This document shows positions 1 through 8,778 of a DNA stretch of 18,033 bases, one piece after another. The notes under the pieces were generated by a model. The model was not told the DNA's origin. It searched no databases and was given only the letters and a program-made list of their open reading frames with translations. Each line of letters opens with the position of its first letter. The stretch's first letter is position 1. Origin of the DNA: Parachlorella kessleri (Eukaryota; Chlorophyta; Trebouxiophyceae; Chlorellales; Chlorellaceae); assembly GCA_001598975.1 (NCBI GenBank), contig BBXU01000405.1, forward strand, positions 1-18,033, written 5' to 3'. The position numbers were made by a program, and so were the translations under genes.

Positions 1-27
1 CCTTCGACGCTCCCCATGACCCCCCCC

Positions 28-82
28 TGAGCTCCTCCATGGAACCCCCCCCCCCCCCGCCCCCACCTTGAGCTCCTCCATG
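28..82. repeat. 14-base duplication of the last Clp exon end
   Basis: TGAGCTCCTCCATG occurs at 28-41 and at 69-82. The second copy is the coding end of exon 253-67 (residues MEEL plus part of K); the first lies 41 bases away in the following intron, beyond a run of 14 C. It reads as a partial exon-end duplication. Confidence 0.75.
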
Positions 83-3000
83 ACCAGCCCGCGTATGCGC
101 GAGTACTTGGCCTGCTCCGCCGACTCCGCCTCGCCCCGCAGCTCAAAGCCGATGCCGGCGCCGCCCTTGGCGATCACGCTGGACCCCACGTTGGTGGTCA
201 GGATGATGAGCGTGTTCTTGAAGGACACGGTGCGGCCCTGGGAGTCAGTCAGCCTGCCAGCCAGCCAGCAGCCACATGTGTAAGTGTCAAGCAGGGCGAA
301 GGCTACACCAGTGGTGAGCCAGGCTGTGGAGCAAGCGGGCACACCAGGAGAGAGGGGAAGCGGGGGTGCCTGTAGCTCTTTCGAAGGCACTGTCAATTGC
401 GAACGACTGGTACAGGCAAGAACAGCTGGGTGAGGGGCTTAAAGCAACAAAATGTGGGTCTCTGACTCCAATCTTCGCTATATATGGCTATGTAGTCATC
501 AAGAGATGTGTCTGGGAACATGCCCCCCGACGACCTGCCAGCCAGACAACCCAGCCCTCGCAACGCCTGAGCCCCTCCAAGAACCCAGTTGTAGAAGCCC
601 CGGCTGACCCCACGAGAAAGAGAGCAAGAAGCTGGCGGCGCACCTGCCGTCCTCGATGACTTGCAGCAGCACATTGAACACATCCGGGTGCGCCTTCTCG
701 ATCTCGTCAAACAGCACCACCGAGAAGGGCCGCCGTCTGCACATGCCGTCATGCCCCTGTCTCAGTGAACTTCAGGAGGTGCCACCATGCACGCTCCCAT
801 CTTCAGGCAGTACATTCGCTGCCACGAGTTGAGCACCAGGGGTGGGACCACACTACCCAGCACCTGCCCCAAAAATGCACACCAGCCGTATGGCAGCACG
901 AAGCTTTCATCACGCCTGCGACAAACTTGCACCCTTGCGCAGCCATCCCCGTGGCGGGTCACTCCACTGACGACAGATTCCTTGCCGCCCTGGTTTTTCA
1001 GCAGCACGGGAAGAACAAGAAAAGTGTATAGAGCAGCCCGAGAGAGGAGCCAGGCAGTGGCCCCACCCACCCACCCCCCCGCCCACCTGACTGCCTCTGT
1101 GAGCTTGCCTCCCTCCCCAAAGCCCACGTAGCCGGGGGGCGCCCCGATGAGCTTGGACACGGTGTGCCGCTCCATGTACTCGCTCATGTCCAGCCGGATC
1201 ATGCTGCCAGCGCTGCCAAAGTAGTGCTCGGACAGCTTCTGCGGGGAAGCGGGGCAGACACAGGGAGGGCATGCTCGAGACAAGCACAGGGAGGCAGGGA
1301 AGGTACAAAGGAGAACACTATGCATAGGCACGTACGTGATGGCCTCCTTGTAAGCAGACCTGGGGTGGATAACAGAGACAAAGAGCGCTTCACCCTGCAC
1401 GCCAGCTAGGGCGTCGTATGTGTCTCTCAACAGCCGGCGGCAAGCGAGGGGGCCTCCCATCTACGGGCCTAATCCAAGCCAACCGCCCCCACACACCCAC
1501 ACCCACCTTAGTGAGCTCTGTCTTGCCCACGCCTGTGGGCCCCGCAAACATGAGCGCCGCGATGGGGCGGTGCGGGTCCTTGAGCCCGCTCTGCGCGCGC
1601 ACCATAGCGCGTGCTGTGCTGCCGATGGCCTCCTCCTGCCCGATCACATGCTCCTGCACGCCGGAAGGAGGTACACACACATGTCTCTCGTGCCTAGTCA
1701 AGTCCCCAACCCACATGTCTGTTGAGACCCGCTCTATCTATCCCAACCTTTAATGCAGCCTTCCCAAGCACGTCCTTCCTGGTAAATAAAACCCGAGCAC
1801 AGCGTTGACAGCATGCTACCCGCCGGCATGCTACCTGCCCGCCCCTGGCATCCACACTCTGCTCCCGCCGCACTCCCACGCCCGCCGTCAATAACCAACA
1901 CCCCTGCCTCGCCCCAGCACCATCCAACGCTGCCTCCCAGGTGTATCTACCCTACGCCCGCAGACACCATCTCAACTCCCCCACCACCACCCTGCCAACC
2001 AGACACCCAACACTCCCAACTACTACCACCCCGCCAATCCAGACACCTTCCACTCCCCAACTACCACCACCCCGCCAACCACACATCCGTGCCCCCCGCC
2101 GCGCCCACCTTGAGCACGTCCGCCAGGCTGGCCAGCCGCGCCTTCTCGTCCTGGCTCATGCGCTCCACCGGGATGCCAGTCCAGGCGCTGACCACCTCCT
2201 CAATGTGCTCCACCGTCACCACCGGCACCACGGGGCCCTCCCCCGGCAGCCCGCTCAGCTTGGACTTGAGCTCCAGCTCCCGGCTGCGCAGCAGGCTGGC
2301 CTCCTCAAACAGCAACTCCTGCGCGGGGAGAAAGGGGGGGGGTGTTCAAGGCAGAGGGCTGAGGTTTATTGTATGAACTTGGTGGGGCGGCCTGGAGGGC
2401 GGAGCGCAGCCTGGCTTGCATGTGGCAGCGCGGGTGCGGGTGGGCAACCTAAACCTTCTCTAGCCGGTGATGCGTGGCACAGACAGTTTTTGGGCGCAAC
2501 TTCTTCTGCAGCTGCCCCGGAAGCGGTCATGACCAATCCACACACCCACAAGGCTGCCCCCCAGGCAACAGCCAGACGAGCTCCTGCCCAGACGCCTGCT
2601 TCGCCCCACTCCTATGTCCCTCGACCCTCCCCCCTGCCAGCACCCCAACCCCCACCCCCCCCCCTCGCACACCTGCACTGCCTCCTCCTTGGCGTCCATG
2701 ACCTGCGCCAGGTCCTGGTAGGAGGTGGCGGCCAGGTCCGTGGCGTTGCCGCCCTGGCCCCGCAGCGCATTGTAGGTCGCGATGCGCACACGGCTGCCCG
2801 CCTCGTCCAGAAGGTCGATGGCCTGGGCAAACGCAGGAAGGCAGGCAGGCAGGGTGAGAGCTGTGAGGGGCACAGGAGACATCCGTGGCGCATGGGTCGC
2901 TTTGACGATGGAAGGCGCAAGGGGGAAGCAGTTTATGCCACGGTGGTGCAGGTGCAGCCTTGGCAACCCGGTGCAACAAGGGCAAACAAGTCACGAGCTG

Positions 3001-6000
3001 GTGGGCACTCAGCTGCACAGCATGGATAGAGGACCAAGGACACCGAGTCTTACTAAAGGCACCCAAGAGCCCAGCTGCCAACCTTCATGGCTGCAAGGGG
3101 CAAAGCTGCTACACACACACAGGTGCTAGCATGGGGGCGCGCACCTTATCCGGCAGGTAGCGGTCTGCCACATAGCGTGAGGACAGCGTCACGGCCGCCT
3201 CCAGCGCTGCCGAGTCGTACACGCAGCGGTGGTGTCGCTCGTAGCGCTCCTGCAGCCCTTCCAGTATCTGCAGCGCCTCGGGCTCGGTGGGCTCACCCAC
3301 CATGATGGGCTGGAAACGCCTGCGGTCAGGAAATAAGAGGTTGTCAAGGAAGGTTTGCAGCCAACAGGGTAGGGACACACCTGTAGTTGAACCTATACAA
3401 CCCCCAAACTGCCGCCATTAGTTGCTGCAAGGCCGGCGCGCCTTGCATCTGGATGACGCTGTGAAGCGCACTCGCGGGATGCCCGTGGTTCAAATCACCT
3501 ATGCCTTTTACCCCGCCTTCACCATATGTAAACAAGCAGTGACACCACTTGCACCACCTGCAGAGACCAACCATGATTGCATCTGACCCCATGTTCAAGC
3601 GCACTGCCTGCAGCCAGACCAGTAGCCTAACCCCGTGCCAGTGGCTGTCCACCCACCCACCGCTCTAGCGCCGCATCCTTCTCGATGTACTTGCGGTGCT
3701 CATCCAGGGTGGTGGCCCCGATGCATTGCAGCTCACCCCTGCAGCAACACACCACCTGCTCCTTAGGAGCTGGTGCGGTCGCCAGCACGCTGTCGTCCCA
3801 CCTCAGAGGCTGTCCAGCCAACACACCCCCAGCCAACACCACGGAAAAGACACTACATTTCTTGAGCTCCACCAGTGAGCCCGACTGCCTTCCTATGCAC
3901 GTTCACCCTAGCTGCCACTGACTGCGACACCGCACACGTACCCAAGTATGAAGCAAGCTACCTTTCTTCTTTTCCAGCAGGTGACAGAAAACCTCCCGGC
4001 TCTACCGTCACGGATAACACATAACATACATGGATGCTCCACTGCAGCTCCCCCTCCTGCAGCTCCCCCACGCCCCCTCCCCTACACAACCACCGCCACC
4101 CCCCAACGACCGCACAGCTCACCCACCCACCCACCCACCTGGCCAGGGCCGGCTTGAGCAGGTTGGCAATGTCCAGCCCGCCTCCGCCGCCGCGGCTGAC
4201 GCTGCCCGCCCCCACCAGCGTGTGCACCTCGTCAATCACCAGGATCACGTTGCCCGCCTTCTTCACCTCGCCCAGCAGCTTGGTCACGCGTGACTCCAAC
4301 TCCCCACGCTCCTGCAAGAAAGCAAGGCAGCAAGGTGTAACTCCTCTAGGCAGCCGGGCAGTCTTGACTGCTAAGCACAGCTGTGGGCCCCTGGGGCCAG
4401 ATGGAAGAATCTGTGGGTGGCGAGGGCTCCCAGCGAGGTCCACTGCTCCCCAAAATGCGCAGGAGCTGACCGCTGGCTCAGGGCTGGGGGACACCCAGCA
4501 CATAAGGGGGCATCCCAGGCAGCTGCTGAGGGACAGTAGCAGGGACAAGTCGTGCCGAGCCAGGCAGCCCTGCCCTGGCCTTACAAAGGCTGCCGCCCCT
4601 CCTTGGTTGTACACCCCCCCCCCCCTCACCTTGGCCCCTGCAATGAGCAGGCCCACATCCAGCTGCATGACGCGCTTGTTGTGGAGGAACTCCGGGAGCG
4701 GCGTGCCGTCAGGCTGCACTCGCTGCAGCACCACATGGAAGGTAGGGAGCGTTTCACGCGCACATCCAACGCGCAAATTTGCTCCAACCGCCCAGGGTGT
4801 CTTAACATACAAAGCGACCATGGTGGCAACACAGGCTGCACTCCTCACCGAGCAACTGAACTCATGCATCAGCCGTGCTGACCACAACAGAGCTACACAT
4901 GCTTGCTCAGCAGGGCTGCAGCAGGCAGAGCAGCGCAGGCGCAGGCGGGAGACGAATGCCATGGCCCTGGATCCTAGGCGCAGTACCTGCACGATGGCCC
5001 TGGCCAGCCCCTCTGCAATGGCTGTCTTGCCCACGCCCGGCTCCCCCAGCAGGATGGGGTTGTTCTTGCTGCGCCTGGCAAGGATCTGGGTCATGCGCAG
5101 CACCTCACGCTCACGCCCGATCACCTGCCGCACACACAGGCACAGAGGGAGAGTCGCCCAGTGCACAGATACACGGCACAAGGCGCAGGCCGCCCCTGGC
5201 CAGGTCTATCTATTCCTGGCTGTAAAGTCCAGCGAGTCCTGAGCCCTTTTTTAGATCTATTACCAGGATACCGACAAGCGCGATATACTTGCAAGGTATG
5301 CCAACGAAGACGCCAGTGCAGCTTTGAGAGCAAGCTCCTGCCAGAGTACAACACACCCCGGCCACAGCACCTCCTCGCTCGATGGCTGTTGGGCCTGCCA
5401 CGACTCACAGGGTCTGTGCGCTGCTCCTTGGCCGCCTTGCAGAGGTCCCGGCAGAACTCGTCCAGGACCTGCGTCTTGTCGTCGCCACTGCTGCGCTTGT
5501 CGGAGCCGGACTGCACATAGCACAGCCGCCCAAGGCAAGCTCAGTCGTCTTAACGTCCCCTGGTCTCCCTCCCCACCAAAGCAACTATGAGTCAGGCCGT
5601 CAGAGGGCCCCAAAGGACACACGCACGCACGCACGCACGCACGCACGCGCTGTGCCTACTCCACCATAAGACAAAACAAACAAACGTGCAAAAGGCAGCC
5701 ACACCAGGCTGCACAGCCTCCACAGCAACCAGCGCTCACCGCCACAGGCTTGCGCCTGGCGGCGGATGCCGCCGCTGCCGCTGCCCCCTCGCTCTCCGCC
5801 TCCCCCTTGAGCCGCTTGGCCGCCTCCAGCTGCAGCCGGTCGGTGTCCAGGCCCAGCCTGGCCAGCAGGCGGCGGCTGTCCTCGCTGCCACCTGACAGCA
5901 CTGCCAGGCAGATGTGCTCGGGGGCGATGAAGCTCATGCCCATGCGCTTGGACTCCTGCACCCACAGTTGGTGCCCACCTTTACAAATTGGGCAGCCTTG

Positions 6001-7290
6001 CATATATACTGTGCACACCGGAAGGGGGATCGGTTTGCAGCCCCTCCTACGTACGACCCTGTGCAGGAGAGTTTGCCGACTTCAACTTAACCCAGCAACG
6101 GAGCATCCACTTCACAGCCTTGCCCCAAGCTATTCACGGCACCCCATCATGTGCAAACCTATCCCCAAGGCAAGCCGGGGACCAAGCCGGCAGCACAGTG
6201 GAGCCTGGGACACGCACCACGAGGGCCAGCTCGAAGATCTTCTTTGCATCGCGTGAGAAGGGCAGGTCCTTGCTGCTGTCGCGCGGCCGCTTCTTGCCCA
6301 CCATGTTTTCAACCACAGACCGGGCCCGCTCCACTGCAAACCAGGTTGCCGGCAACAGCCAAACTGCTGTTCAAAATGCCTTGAAGGAGGCCTTAGTCCT
6401 TGAATTGCTTGCAGGTTGCCCAGTTGGCCAGGATACAGCTAACCTGTTGCTGCAAGGCTAGATGGTGGCTCACGGTTCTCATAGAAACCTAGCAAGCGAC
6501 TCACCGCTGCAAGCAACGCCAGGGTAGTAGCCCACCTGTTACCCCGGACCCCAGGAAGCCGCCCGTCCTCTGCGGCTCCTCAGCAATAAGCCCTAGCATG
6601 ATATGCACGGTGTCGACCTGCAGCCAAGCCATGTGTCAGCTTGAAAGCCTTACTGGCCCGCCAAAGTTGACAGCAGCAAGCAGTGCCGGCCATCCCTGGC
6701 CCCTTGGTGCCCTTGTGCCCCTCAGCCCAACCCAAACCCACCTCGTTGCCCCCCAAAGCTCTGCTGAACTCCTGGGAAAGCATCACAGCCTGCACTCCAA
6801 ACAAGGGACTGGGTAGGGTTCAAAACGTGTGTGAGGACACGAAGGTGACTTGCCAGGCATCGGTTAGCACCAACACTTCCTGCCCCACCTTGATGCTCCG
6901 TTCCGTAAACTTTTCAAACAGTGCAGACACCAGGAGGCTGGCGCCCCTCCGGTTGCGGTTGACACTGCTGGGTGCCCTGGCAGGAACCCATTGAATCCTC
7001 CCAGACACCCCGAAACGGGCTCCAAGACTGTCATATCTTTGGATGCTGCGACCTGCTGACAACCTGCAGGCGATCGGCAAGGGGTGCCGAGAAGCCGCAG
7101 AATTCAAACTTGAGGAGAGGGGGGAGATCAACCCCGTAGCGTAGATTCCGAGCGCTGTCATAGCTAAACACTTTTGTATGTTTGAAATGCGTCTGGCGAG
7201 ACAAGTGGCGACTAAGTAAGAGCACCCGGGCGAAGCCAGCATGAAGGCGGTGATACGGACGAATCTCAGGGTACCCGGCAAATTCTGCAT
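67..7290 (-). CDS. CLPD: Chloroplast HSP100 chaperone ClpD/ClpC (AAA+ ATPase), 3' end missing
   Basis: Class I Clp/HSP100 unfoldase; family members work in the plastid stroma, threading proteins into the ClpP protease. Exons, right to left: 7290-6889, 6789-6742, 6617-6536, 6333-6218, 5955-5740, 5510-5409, 5124-4987, 4722-4630, 4311-4139, 3738-3661, 3319-3145, 2822-2673, 2318-2109, 1653-1507, 1238-1087, 736-644, 253-67; all GT-AG, 854 codons. Domains: presequence about 1-122; Clp N-domain from [10 protein letters not shown] (125-134) to about 265; AAA1 from VIGRE (323) with Walker A GEPGVGKT (349-356), Walker B VILVIDE (to 427) and Arg pair 483-484; UVR-like segment 584-612; AAA2 with GPTGVGKT (699-706), VVLFDE (to 772) and ClpP-docking loop IGF (826-828). 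ATG 7290 is the first in-frame ATG after a TAG at 7384-7386. FLGSG, YIAPEHI-like and LDEFCRDL segments favour ClpD (ERD1) over ClpC. The C-terminal 80-100 residues lie outside the window. Introns, some over 300 bases, hold only low-complexity sequence. Confidence 0.94.
1061..1086 (-). promoter_or_regulatory. G-tract array at a Clp 5' splice site (intron after exon 1238-1087)
   Basis: In gene sense the intron begins GTGGGC and continues with four further G-runs (7, 3, 3 and 4 G), giving five tracts of three or more within 24 bases. This meets the usual quadruplex pattern and abuts the donor GT. Any role in splicing is inferred. Confidence 0.5.
1973..2086. repeat. Imperfect 38-40-base minisatellite, about three units, in a Clp intron
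   Basis: Units at about 1973-2008, 2011-2046 and 2051-2086 share the core CACCACCCCGCCAA, with substitutions, followed by an ACAC-rich end. It lies in the intron between the UVR-like exon (2318-2109) and the AAA2 Walker A exon (1653-1507), the longest Clp intron at 455 bases. The transcribed strand sense is G/T-rich. Confidence 0.75.
2629..2672 (-). promoter_or_regulatory. G-tract array at a Clp 5' splice site (intron after exon 2822-2673)
   Basis: In gene sense, the donor GT at 2672-2671 is followed within 45 bases by G-runs of 10, 5, 4 and 6. This is a quadruplex-capable arrangement in the nascent RNA. Confidence 0.45.
4122..4138 (-). promoter_or_regulatory. G-tract array overlapping a Clp 5' splice site (intron after exon 4311-4139)
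   Basis: The intron starts GTGGGTGGGTGGGTGGG: four GGG tracts with single-U loops, the first two bases being the donor GT itself. Single-base loops give the most stable RNA quadruplexes, so folding here would mask the splice site. Confidence 0.5.
5621..5648. repeat. (ACGC)7 microsatellite in a Clp intron
   Basis: Seven exact ACGC units lie in the intron between exons 5955-5740 and 5510-5409. It is a simple tetranucleotide repeat, likely length-polymorphic. Confidence 0.9.
6718..6741 (-). promoter_or_regulatory. G-tract array at a Clp 5' splice site (intron after exon 6789-6742)
   Basis: In gene sense the intron starts GTGGGTTTGGGTTGGG and a GGGG follows four bases later. That makes four tracts with loops of 3, 2 and 4 bases, directly behind the donor. 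Confidence 0.45.
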
Positions 7291-7429
7291 GATCTGATCA
7301 CTGACAGCTAGGCCTGCATGGGCCCATCGGAGAACAACCCACTGCAGTGACGACCCTGGAGGACTGCCATTTTCCCTAGCTATCTAATCTCCTATCTGCG
7401 ACATCGCCTGTGCAGGCAGCTTGTTCAAT

Positions 7430-7434
7430 TTACA
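7430..7434 (-). terminator. Candidate poly(A) signal TGTAA for the AP2 gene
   Basis: This is the only TGTAA found on the minus strand between the AP2 stop (8779) and the Clp start (7290). If used, the AP2 3' UTR would be about 1.35 kb and would end only about 140 bases before the next start codon. The signal is short enough to occur by chance. Confidence 0.25.
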
Positions 7435-7596
7435 GTAAGTCCTCAAGAATTATCAAGTTAGTAGGTCCTTTAGCAAGAAAAGGACACCAACCCATGCACC
7501 AACCAAGCCCTGAGCCCTGAGCACACCACCCTATGCACCTGTGGGCTAGCAGCTAAAACAATGCAAGTGAAGAAGGACCACAGAATCCCGACGCTG

Positions 7597-7612
7597 AGGT
7601 GTTTCAACACCT
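7597..7612. promoter_or_regulatory. Dyad symmetry AGGTGTT-TC-AACACCT upstream of the Clp gene
   Basis: Seven-base perfect arms are separated by two bases, about 310 bases upstream of the Clp start codon. It could be a site for a dimeric regulator or could be chance. No heat-shock element array of proper spacing was found beside it. Confidence 0.25.
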
Positions 7613-8778
7613 GAACTTCCGCAAGTTGGAAAGTTGCAGAACTGTGAAGGCCGCCCAGCCTGGCAGGACGAAACGACTGTGACAACTTACTGCCTCACAA
7701 ACCTCTTCTATATTCGCATCGTCACTGCATGTTTAACGACATACATGACCACGCCCCTTGTAGCCTACGCACTTACCAATAAATACACCCCCTGACAAAA
7801 CAACCCAGACCCTTGTCAAGTGTGCACAACGCGCCCAGATCCAGGCTAGCCAAGTGCTGCAAAATTCTCTCCTCACCGCTCTTGCATACCAGCAGCCGCA
7901 ACAACAATACATAGCAATGTGTTGGCCTTATGGTGTCACCAGACCACAACTAGTCCCCGACCGCTTCCAATCGTTGCTGCCTATGCCTTAGCAAGGCCAC
8001 TCAACAGTTCGTCTTCCTTAGCTATCAACCTCAGCTTCCTCGCTGGGATGCTTCGGGGAACCACTCAAGACGAGGATTTCCTCCCCATCCGCGCCTCCCT
8101 CCCTTGGACTTGAGTTGCCAGCTGCCTGCAGCAACAGCAGCAACTGGTCAGGTACCACCCATAGGCAACTTGGCGCCTGGCCAATGCCCAACAGACTTGG
8201 CTGTTTGCGCTGTATTCAAAGCCGACAGACTGCGGGCTCACTCATCATCTCGGTGAACAAGCAAGAACGACTTGCAATTCCTGGCACCATAGCCCTTGCC
8301 TGTTGGCTTGTCGCTGGCTGCACCCGTGTTGCATCCCCCACCCCCGACGCCAACGCAGCGGCAAAAGCGTGCGCAGCAGCTGCCTGGTGGTGGCCCACGA
8401 GCAGTGCTAGGGGGTGTGACACAGCGGGTGTTAGCAGCGGCGACGGCGGCTCATGTGCCACTGCGGGCGCAAATGGGGAACCGGCGTTTGAAGCAGCACC
8501 CATTGCAGACTCTGCAGGCTCGTCGCCTGCACAAGCAGGGTGAGGGCATGATGATCGTAAAGGAATGCTTGAAGTGTGCTGGCAGCGGGGTGCACCTTGG
8601 CCAAAATATGACCTGCATGCAGGGCCAGCATGAACATACCAAGCCTGGAGGCCACAGGCTACCAGCAGGCGGTATGCACTGCCAGAAGCTCCGCTGGCAG
8701 CCCACGCAAGGCGCACTATGAGCACCGACCGACTCATAAGCGCCAGCTGCTCGCAACCAAGAGCACCACAGCGCCTGT

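Larger units (their letters stand above)
7291..8778. other. Intergenic region: AP2 3' UTR and Clp gene 5' flank
   Basis: No gene is supported in these 1.49 kb between the AP2 stop and the Clp start. Open frames on both strands at about 8115-8740 have low-complexity, non-family translations and overlap each other, so they are treated as chance. The AP2 3' UTR must lie at the right. The only TGTAA (green-algal poly(A) signal) on the gene strand is at 7430-7434, which would imply a 3' UTR of about 1.35 kb. The Clp promoter must lie at the left; a dyad at 7597-7612 and a TATA-like GAATATAG near 7710 (minus strand) are the only candidate elements seen. Confidence 0.6.

Noticed and set aside
1941..5242. 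Long plus-strand open frames opposite the Clp gene (1941-3029 and 4034-5242)
   Set aside because: They are antisense shadows: they run through Clp exons and introns alike, translate to Pro/His/Arg-rich low complexity, and show no family pattern.
5594..5660. (ACGC)n tract as a CRISPR-like or regulatory repeat
   Set aside because: Four-base units without spacers inside an intron; ordinary microsatellite.
7600..7660. Heat-shock element array upstream of the Clp gene
   Set aside because: GAA and TTC triplets are present, but not in contiguous 5-base units of alternating nGAAn/nTTCn; at most two units fit.
8115..8740. Overlapping open frames on both strands (8115-8543 plus, 8216-8737 minus) as a separate gene
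   Set aside because: Ala/Cys/Trp-scattered translations without domains, a weak case on either strand, and a position expected for the AP2 3' UTR.
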